From positions 6,629,357-6,693,356 of the forward strand of contig JAJLRJ010000001.1 of the NCBI GenBank assembly GCA_024195265.1: a DNA stretch of 64,000 nucleotides, given 5' to 3'. The notes below the pieces were generated by a model. That model worked only from the letters and a program-made list of their open reading frames with translations, was not told the origin of the DNA and did not search any database. The position numbers were made by a program, and so were the translations under genes. How positions within the stretch are numbered: the stretch's first letter is position 1; every line of letters begins with the position of its first letter. This DNA is from Dendrophyllia cribrosa (lineage: Eukaryota > Cnidaria > Anthozoa > Scleractinia > Dendrophylliidae). This document shows positions 50,884 to 61,800 of this stretch, piece after piece.

Positions 50884-51344
50884 TTAGATGAGTTTTGTAA
50901 GAGGACAAAAAAAATGTTCGTTCATGAGTGGTTTTGTCTTGGGATCCCAGGGATAATCATTCCACCCGTCCCGGAACTGAAGTTCATCTCAGCCATGCCT
51001 TCAGTTTTTTTGGGTCATTGATTGAACGAGCTACATGTAGGAATGTGTGTAGATTAGTCATTACCCTTGTGCTGGAACAGAAACCAAAACAGTGTTGACA
51101 TGGTACTTTCATGGAATGACATTTCATGTCAATGCTTTGTGCAGGGATAATTATTATAATCCCAGGACTATGCAATGTAAAATTCACTTTGTTTCGAGAA
51201 TGATGACCAATAAGATGCGAGATAGACTGAATTTCTCATAATTTGTGTTAACACCAGTCACAAAAAAATATTATGTTCAATGTTTTCTGAATTTGTGGAA
51301 AGGTTGCCATAAAAAGGTTGTCATTATATTTTGATAGGAAGAGC

Positions 51345-51965
51345 CGGGGGGAGGGGGGTACTCCCAAAATAAGCTATTTAGCAAATTTCCACCGGTTTTC
51401 TGTGGTGTGGACTCTTATTTACCATGATTTACGTCATCACATGGTCAAAATGTTGTGGACTCACGAGGCGCAGCCGAGTGAGTCAGCAACAAATTTTGAT
51501 CATGTGATGACGTAAATCGTGTTTAAATAAGAGTCCACACCATGGAAAACCGGTGGAAATCTGTTTACCACAATATTTAGAAATTATGTGATGTTAGCGT
51601 CAGCACTGTTGTCTGCACTCTCATTTACCACCCGCATCGACCAATCAGATTGCGAGATTACCGTCAATTGCGGTAAAAATAGGTGTGTGCGGCCTTAAAG
51701 GGTATGGTTTAAAGCTGTTTTGGTCTGAAATGGGGTATAGATTTTGACCATTTTGGTCTGAAATAGGGTATGATTTGCGCCGCTCTGATCTGGAATTGGG
51801 TATGGTTTTTAGAAGCTATGTTTTACATCCCTTGAGAAATGCGGTTTGATAACATCTGAAATAGGGTATCGAATCTTGGGTCAGGTCTGAAATAGGGTAG
51901 GGAAAATTGCATATTTTGGCCTGAAATAGGGTAAGGGTTTTAAGAAGCATGCCGCACACCCCCAC
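51345..51965. repeat. Palindromic insert and CTGAAATAGGGTA tandem motifs
   Basis: 51382-51563 is a long imperfect palindrome: about 70-bp arms with ACCGGTTTTC, GTGTGGACTCTTATTTA and GATTTACGTCATCACATG. From 51680 to 51935 the phrase (T)CTGAAAT(A/G)GGGTA recurs about six times. The ends (GGGGGGTACTCCC near 51352 and CACACCCCCACCC near 51955) suggest one element invaded by the palindrome. Confidence 0.55.
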
Positions 51966-52829
51966 CCAAATTTTCGGGGAGTGACAGTTATTTGCTTTTG
52001 GTCAAAATTCTGTATAATAAAATATTACTATTATGAAACATAACATTACTAGAAAGGAGGAATTCACAGTAAAATGGTTGGAAAAATACAGCTTTAATTA
52101 ATTTACTTAATATTATTATAATTTATTTTACAAAAAGGTGTGTCCTTAACTATCAAAAACTACCGTGAGTTTTGATTTTTAAACTGCAAAATAACCATTA
52201 ATAGAAATTATTAAATTTTTACATGTACTAAGGTGGACTGTTACACATCTTACATGTACTAGGGCTGTGGAACTTTTCTTTTGCTGCTCTTTGTTGATGA
52301 ATAAGTCTTAATGTAATGAAAAACCCATCCTAAGAAAACACTATTTTGACAAAATGTGGCAATTAAAAATATTTAATTAATGAGAAGAGTGCATACTGGC
52401 ATCCATTCCTTATTACACCAGGATTAGAAATAAGCGCTTGCCCTCAAGCCAATGTGAGTATAAATCCTTTTACCATAAGCAAAATGCCATTTACCATGGT
52501 GTGTGTAACCATACCTTGTGTATTTGACTTTTAAACTTATAGGGAGTACCTTTTTCTACATGATGTGTCAAGCATATTACAGAATTACCCCCCTTTTGCT
52601 CCAAGGAGAACTGGGGATATCTGAAACAGGAGGCTTGACAGTATACAAAATTAGTAATTTAATATCATTTCATAATAATCATGACTAGTTTTCGTAAATC
52701 TGCTATGAAGAAAAAATTTGTAAGCTTTCTGAAATAATTTTGTTGAAAAGACACTTGGAAAAAGGTCATTGTCTCTTAGTAACTAAACTATCAGACACTA
52801 ATATTATGCCTGTTGCAATGGTCTGATCT

Positions 52830-55800
52830 TCAAGCAATCAGTTCTACATAGTTTGCAGGAAATAAACCAAATTGGCCATCAGGACTTTGACCTCGCCACC
52901 ATCCCTCATCGATCTGCTGAATATTTGTGATGATGTCACCAGGATCAAAGGTAATCTCTGTATCATCACCTGGGAACAAAAACAAGTTTTTTGTTTTATT
53001 TGCACAACAAAGAAACGCTTTCAAAAACAAACCTACAAACACTAATACAGTCAAACCTCTCCATACGGACACCTCTCTAATACGAACAGTTTCCTATGTA
53101 CCAACAAAATTCTCATAAATGTACATTTCCTCTAAAAACAACCTCTATAACACGGACCCTCTCTAAAACAGACAAAGGACACTAAATCTCGGCCCTAGGG
53201 AGCAAATTCATACAAATTTAAATTAGTTTTCAAAACTCATATATTCACAATGCAAATACAATACAGTGTAATCGAAAATACTGTGGCAATAGCCAATTCA
53301 ATATTCTGTAACAATTTAAAACAGTTGGAAACGAAAGGCGTAATTCAGATTGTTCCATTGTCCATTCAATGAATAGCATCATTGACCATCATTCGTTCAG
53401 TGACTTTAGTTACAAAACACTCTAAACTGTCAGTGGAGACTTAAAAGTGATGTCATCATAGTGACCTCTCTAATACGGACACTTCCCTCTGTCCCTACGG
53501 TGTCCGTATTAGAGAGGTTCGACTGTATTACACTACTTACAATACAATATACTACATCATCAATACCAAGAATATACTATGAACAGTTCACTACTTACAA
53601 TCTTGGCACTAATCACGGAAAACTTAACACTATTTACAAGATAATACAAACAATACAGTGGCAAGGGGCTTTGGAATAAATGGGAACACAAACAAGTTGA
53701 TTAACTGACCCATTCATCTAATAAACCAAAGTGCAAATTAGTCCACAGACTCAAAATTTTATCACCATTTTGTACAGCAAAATAAACAGTACAAAAGAAG
53801 AGTAGTGCTTTCATTTGGATGGTCACACTTTAGGATTTCACTCACAAACTGTACCTTGTACAGCATAATAAACAACATCATAGTAAAGTATTTCTCAATA
53901 ACTTTCATTTGGATGGTCACACTTTTAATTAGTATTTCATTCACAGACTCAAAAGTAAAAACCTCCTTGTACAGCATAATAAACAGTACCACAGTAAAGT
54001 ACTACTCAATAGCTTTCTTTTGGATGGTCGCACTATAGAATTTCATTCAGACTCAAAAGTTAGAACCACCTTTTATCCCATGCCGTTACATGTAAGATAG
54101 CCTGTTCCAGGCGTTAAGTTTGTGGCGCGCGAAAGAAAAATTGGGTGCAAGAGAAAAAATCCTCGCGCCGACCCTATAGTGCCGCGCGCCGCTTTTGGCT
54201 GCTCCCCACAATGTAAACGCCTGAAACAGGCTACATGTACGAATACAGCCAATCAAAAGGTTGCAAAGCGATTGGATATTCTGCGATATTATATGGGTTG
54301 TATTCAACAGTTAGTTTCTCTGTGTCATAATGTACTAAAGTGGGCTATAATAAAAAAAATCTTCAATGCTATCCTCCATAATCTTCTGCAATTTTTGCAA
54401 AATGACTGAAAATGTTAAAAATAATGATCTTCAGACAATCATTGGAAATTTATGCACATTGTCGGTAAATTGTTGGGAGTCTTCAGCAAATTTCAGAAAC
54501 ATTTGGAAATACTTTGCTGTACCATGAAATATCACACTTGTGACTTGATTTTTCTTTGTATAAACACTTGCCTAAAGCCTTTTGTGTGACAACATATTAA
54601 AATAATGTTACAAATGTACATTAATTTTAATGTTCACATACTTGCTTGATAGTCGTAGAGTGCTTTAGCTTGTAAACCTTCCTCTCCCTTAGAAAAAAAA
54701 AAACAAAGCACAACTTAGTGTAAAGCAAAAATGTGTTGCCAAATTGCTCTCTTCCATTACTTCTAAAGTTCCATGATCATCAACCAATTGGAATTGTAGG
54801 GGTTATTTCCTTGAAAACAAAACCTTAATGAAAACAATGGATAGAATGCTGCAGTACCTCAGCAGGAGTTGGCTCTGGTTCAGATGCTGCCACCTCAGGC
54901 TCTGATCCTTCAATAAGCTCTACATAATTAGCAGGAAACATGCCATAGCCACCATCAGGACCACGCCCTTTCCACCAGCCCTCGTCAATTGGATCTATTT
55001 CAGTGATAATGTCACCAGGGTCAAAGGAAATCTCTTCGTCATTTTCTGAATAAAACAAAAAATTAATTATTAGCGGAGCCCAATACTCATAGAACCTATG
55101 CCCATCATTTTTCATGGTCATGGCTAGCAGAATGTTTCGCGGGCGCTTCGGTGCGTGTGCCACCCGCCGTTGGAGAGGGCTACAAGCAGTTGCAAAAAGG
55201 TTGAGACACTTTCCAAAAAAAATGTTCATTCCGTATAAAAGCGACCACGTAACACAAATGAAATCAATGCCATGTGCTACTGACCCCCCTCCCCCTTTCA
55301 ATGTTGATGACTGTTAATTTGAATGGCATTTTTGATCTGGTACAACATTGATAAGGGGGGAGGGGGTGGGGACTTGTTGAAAACCATGTTAGCCTCAAAA
55401 TATGCACTACAGTACACAATGTCTCAACTCTTTTTGCAATTGCTTGTAGCTCGCGGGTGCGTATGACGTTGCAAAACATGTGCGTATGACGCCACACATC
55501 ATCTGGGATCTTAGCAATTTTCAAACCAAAGCGAGGCTTTGTTTTTCACGCGGCTACATGGCCAATGTCATGTCAGCTCGGTAAACACGTTAGTTGGAGC
55601 TGTGTTTAGCGGAGAAAACCGTTCCAAATTAAAGTCATTATTTCCCTGCATTTTTTCGCGGTTTGCTACTCAAGACAGGGATACTAATTAAGGGATACTC
55701 AGAAGCCACTATAGTGGAAAAAAGAAGAGCTTTCAGGGATTAAATCTTGCTTTGAGGAACTTCATACGTTTTTATCAATGCGGGGAGATGTTTCTCACTT

Positions 55801-58800
55801 CGGGTTTCAGAACTGAAGAAGCGGAGATTTAAAGAATTTCCAAGCAGTAGAGGGACTTAAGGGTAAAACAAAATACATTTTTCGATTAAAATTTATGTTG
55901 ATATCAGTCTGTGATTGACTTAATTTTTCTTTGTCGTTAGTTTTGGAGAATTGTTTATAAAACATGCTCAAATTCAGTTGTATTGATTTCTTAAATTTCA
56001 AAGACCGTTCGGCATCGATGTGCTATCATAAATAGTATACGTGTTTTGCTTTTAAACATAAACTCATCGAGATTTGAATAAAATTTTTCGAGGAAAATTG
56101 TGTTGTGCATTTTTATGTGTTTGTTCATTCATTACATACTGTAGGTTGAAAAGCGATTTTATGTAAACAAAAGAAGACTTATGCAAATATGTTTGTGTAT
56201 TTTTTGCAATTTTGATTTCCAAATCAGTTTCTCGGGCAATTTTTGATATGCAACAGATGTATTTTATTCGGAAATAAGTCACACTGGTCATTCTAGACCA
56301 AGAAAAAGTTGTTTTTGTGAACTTTTGTACGGTATAAATGTACATGTACTGTGCAGACGGTTGCATAATACTGTAAATTTGAGAATTGCTAAAATTGAAA
56401 TATTGCCGGGTCGTCAATCTTAATTCTTGTGCTTCCGACCTTTCACCTTAGTTAAGCTTATCATCGGCTTTCTGTACAGAGAGCAACGCTCTTAGGCTCA
56501 GCCTATCTGTATATATTACTTTCAGTACATGTACTTCTGTTAAAGCTCTCGTAGGCAACTTAGGATTTTATACAAGTATAGAGCTGATTGCTTTTTTTTT
56601 AATACGAGAATTAGCTCTTGTAAGCTTCCACTTGTTATAATTATCACATATTAATACGTATGTTTGCCATATTAATAATAACAATTTTTAGAGAGGGTAA
56701 CAACTCTAGGATAATTAGGGTGGCCCTCTAAAAAAAGAAAATTCCTATTTATACTAGATTTAGAAAATTACATTACATGTAAATAAAGATGGAGCTCCTA
56801 CAGTATATTCATTTAATGCAACAGTTTTTACTTTCAAAAGTTGTGAACACACTGACAACACTGCCATACCTGCTTGGTAATCATATAAGGCTTTTGCAGT
56901 TTTTCCTTGACCACCACTTGAAGGTTGAGGCTGCACAAAAAATGAATTCAAAATTAAAGACGGCTGCAATAATATGTGTTGGTGATGCAAATCTCCAACT
57001 CACCATATTCTAGATAACATAATGCTTAAAGCATAAACCCTTTTCAATATTGTAGAATTCCGACAGTAACAGCCCCCTGAAATTAACAGCTACCCCCCAA
57101 CCAGGGGACACTATAATGTATGTGCTGTGGTTCAAAATTTTCCTTGGTTTAAAAATTTTCAAACCAGTTTAATTTCTATTTTCCTTTGTCCTTGATTCAT
57201 TATCATAATCAGAGACAAAGGAAAACAAAAATCAAACTGGTTTGAAAATTTTCAAACCATAGAAAAATTTGAACCACAACATGCAGCCTCCACTGTTCAT
57301 GTACCTGGACAGGTTCAGCATTATCATACAGCTGCTCCTCCTCGCCATAGCCATCGTCAACTGGCTGTTCGGGTTCCTTCTGAGCTGGTTCATCCCGTAT
57401 TGGCTGTTCAGCCTCATCATAAGTGTCGAACCTGGCCTGTGTCTCTCCAGGGGTTTCAACATTTTCATACAGGTCTTGTGGTTCTTCCTCAGGCTCAGGT
57501 TCTGGCTCAGGCTGATAAATGCACAAAATTCAAGAAAGTTAATAACACCAATGGTACTCTTTAACCCTTTCACTCCCAGAGTCAATTATGGAGATATACT
57601 GTACACACTTAATTGTTAAATTTAAGAGTTCTAACTTTTGAGTTTGTTGATGAAATCCTATGGTGTGACCATTCAAATGAAACCTCTTCAGCAGCACTTT
57701 TGCAAGGAACTACTTATTTTTCAATGTTTTACAAAATAAAAATTTGGAATTTTTCTTGAATTTTGATTTTTGGCACTCGTAGGAGCTGGTTAAAGGGTTA
57801 ATAGTTGATTCATACTTTCTAGTACTCCCAGCCAAAAAGGAGAAAAGTATGAATACCATAGTTTATAATAATTATATTGTTTTAGGATCTTTAAATATAT
57901 AACTTTGTCTGATAGCCCAGTTGTCTGTTCTCAAGAATAGGTTTTTGTGATTGCCCAAAAAGATCAGATCAGCTGCTGCCTGCTCTTACATAGCATAACT
58001 GTAAAGGCCAGATGGCTATGGCAAACTTGGACACAAGTACAGCAAAGTGTCTTCAGTTTTTTTCCACTATTCAAAAACTACCTGATGTACACATATATTA
58101 TTGCATTTGCACACAATATGCAGGTGTAAATACCTCAGCAACAGGTTCTGGCTCGGGTTCAGGTTCAGGCTCGGCTTCTGGCTCGGGTTCCGGCTCCGGT
58201 TCAGGCTCTGGTTCTGGCTCGGGTTCCGGTTGACGCGGCTTCACTTGAGGGGGAGGTCTCCTGGGTGGTGGTCTTGCCTTTAGTGGAGGGGGAGCAGGTC
58301 CTTTTTTCTCTTCAAATTTGGGTTTCTCATCTTGTCCTTGCTTAATAAGGCTTTCAGCTTCCTGTTTTAAAATGCAAGGTCCAGCTGGTTAAAAAGTGTC
58401 TTAAGGCAAGCTTGACGTTTTCACTAGTAACAGAGTCAGATTCCGAGTCGTAATGAGAAGCATATCTTGCGAAAATCAAAGAATGGGGTTCAAGCAGAGT
58501 TTCCGATTGTGCTTATGATTCTGGCGCTCATGATCTAATGAAAACATGATTGGTGGAGTTGTGGGGAATAAGTCAGGTAGTCCACACTGTCACTTTTCTC
58601 TTGTAGATTTTTAATTTCTCACAGTTCAGAATTCCTTTTACAAAGCTTTCCTCGCGTATATAGAATGTAAAAAGTGAAGATTTCAAAACATGAACAATCA
58701 ATAATATTGTATAAATACCTCAGTCTTCGCCACACCTTCATCAAAACGAAAACTGATTGGCTACAAAGACCTTTCAGACAAAAGAATAGCAATCTCTCGT

Positions 58801-61800
58801 AGTCGAGGAGACAGGCATAACTCTCGATTTTCGGACGAATTTCATGCAACTAAATCAACAGCAAGGTCCTATGCTAATTAACCTGTTTCTGACAGAGTCG
58901 TAAGCAGAAAATGCACATTCTGATTAGTTTATTTGCTTCTGCATGCAACTTAACTCAGACAATCTAGTTTTTACTAGATTGAAAGCGACGAAGTCATCGG
59001 TAGAAAATGGACACCTTCTGATTCTTCTGACTCCAAATCCGTTGAGCTTATGACTCCACTTACGAATCTTTTTTTGGATTTTCACTAGGTCTTAAGTGAC
59101 CTATGCTTACAACTCCGACTTCAACACTTGGGAAAACCAGCCTTAATGGACACAGCCGTGAACAATTTGCCTCATTTATAGTTTTATTCAGTGGGTTAAT
59201 TTTGACAACATCACCTGCAACCTGGCTTGCCGTAAGGAATTTGCTCTTTGTTTCTCCTGCTGCATCTCCCTTTCATCTGATATTTGTTGTTGCTCCTAAC
59301 ATTCAAGAGAATATTACATGACTTCACAATATAAATTTCCCTATTAAATGTTAAGATAAAATGACCAAAAGCAAGCACAGATGCAAACTTGACTGTAAGT
59401 TCTTTTCAAGTTACACACGACTTAATTAAAAAAGCACTTTGTTTGTTATGAAGCTGAAGCTTGCATGACATTTGCATTTATTTTTAGTGATTGGCCCAAA
59501 ACATTTATTGATTACTTTGATTGCTCAAATTTTTGTCACTACTTTTAGCATCTATAAGATTTTAACCTTGTTTCTTCATATTTCAGAAGATACTGCCGCA
59601 AATACATGAAACACTCGATCTCCTTAAGTTGCAACATTAATGAAAAGATGTTTCCTCACCCATCTTGCTTGTTCCTCTTGTTTTTTCTTCTCTTCTGCTT
59701 CCCTTTGCTTTCTCCTGAATAAACAAAAAAATAATTGCAGTTGTGAAGCAATATTAAATGTTGCCTTAATATACTCCCTAATTAATAATACTAAATGTCT
59801 TTACAAGGTTTCATGTTACAATTTCCCTAAAACTCCAGTCATAAACAACCCCTCAATAATACAGGGTGTTTCAAAAGTTTGTGGACACCTTTCTATACAA
59901 ATAAACAGGGCTTCTGATATTACGCGATAAAAAAATGGAAATTATGCGATTTTTTCATGGCAAATTATGTGATAAGCAAGGACATTATGCGGAAAATTAT
60001 GCAAATTATGCGATTCTGGAACTTTTTTATGCATGTTTTACTAGGTTTCAGAGGAAGAAAACGAAAATACCTGTTTTAAAACGGTGCTCGCTATCTTTGT
60101 GGGACATTTTGAAGCTTTTAGCTATGAATTAAGGAACATCCAAAACGAACGACAGAATCCAAGAAAAGAGTCTGTAAACAAGCGGCCATCTTGGTTAACC
60201 TTAGTAACCAGGCTAAATAAAACATGTGCTCAAGAAAGTTATGTGGTTACCAAGCTTGTTGTGGCCAAGAACGAACGTAGTTTCGATCGAAAGTGGCGGT
60301 TTGTTTATTTGATACAGGATAATTCAATAGAAAAAAACAACTTAGCTGAAGCGATAGTGTATCGTGTGGTTTGTTCACATTATGCGATTTTGTGTGATTT
60401 TTTACGAATTACAGTATGCGATTTTTCGTGAATTATGCGATCGGATGCGATTTGAGGCCGATTATGCGAAATCGCACCATTGCGTAATATCAGAAGCCCT
60501 GAATAAATGATAGTTTTAGAATTCCGATGTTAATATAAGTTTTCCAGTTTTATGCACATTGTTTCCTTTGTGTACTGTTAAAACATCAATACCCAGCGTG
60601 CCCCCATTCTTCTGTATAACGTTTTTAAGCCGTTGCGGCATGGAACAAGCTGGCTTGCTAGTGGTATGTTTCGCCAGGCTTGCCATAACCTTGATTTTAG
60701 TCCTCCCATCGTCTTAGGGATCGGCTCTCTGTATGCAGCTTCATCAATGATGCTCCATAGGTTCTCAATGGGGTTAAGATCAGGTGAATTTACTGGCCAT
60801 TCATCTTTTTCAATAAAATTCAGGAGGTTTTTCTTGCACCACTGCTGGGTTGCTTTTGCTGTATGAGCTGGTGCGCCATCTTGTACGTCAAGGCTGCACT
60901 GCCTTTGTTCGTGAAAAGCTTTCGTTTTACAGGCTCTTCTGTTGTAGATCGTCGGCTGAAAAGAGGCTTCACTTCCTTTTCAAGGATTTTTGTGATATAA
61001 TACTCTGCCGTTACAGTTTGGCCTTGCGGGATAAAATGTAAGGAAGTCAGGCCGCGGCCTGTCGTGCCACTCCAAACCATCCATTTGGCACTACCTTTAA
61101 CTTAGTACGAGGCGGAACCTGGCTCTCCTGTGAGCCCCATACAATATCATTTTCAGGGTTGGGGAGATGGAAAAGGTACTGTATTTAGGGTACTCATTGC
61201 TAAAGGGAAAGTTTTCCCATTCATCTGCTGTACCTTAACAATATTTGCAAGCGAATACCAAGCGAGCTTTCTGCTGTTTGTTGCTCAAAAGTGGTAGCTT
61301 TTTTTGTCTCGAAGGTTTCCATCCTTTGCTGGACATATATCCCCACACAGTTGCTACAGATCCAGGCAGATCTTTGTTCTTCAGTTGTTTGCTGATTTTT
61401 CTGGTAGAACTGCCTCTTTTATACTTTGCTTTTTCTATAATTTTCTCTGCGGTTCTGTCCAGGACTGTTGGTTGACCACTTCTTGGCTTGTTGGAAAAAT
61501 GTTGAGAACTTGAGCACTTCACTACCCAGCTCTTGCTTCTTTGCAAAATTTTAGCCGTTTCTCGCACAGATACTCCAGATGATCGTAAAATTGCTGCCTG
61601 TGCTCTTAAATAGACTGCTTTTTGGGATTTTTTTAGGGCTCATACTTGCAAATGATATCAAAACAATGAAAATCTAGTTGCTACTGAAAACATAATATAA
61701 TTGTTCTGAAAACCAATGAACAATAAGATTATTTTGTTAATGTCTGTAAGAAAATGGACAGAAAAATACAAAATCTGGATGATGTACATGTATAGACTTT

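Noticed and set aside
58012..58283. Gly-Ser-rich and Arg-Phe-rich frames on the + strand
   Set aside because: They are the antisense of the Pro-Glu repeat of the DBNL-like gene.
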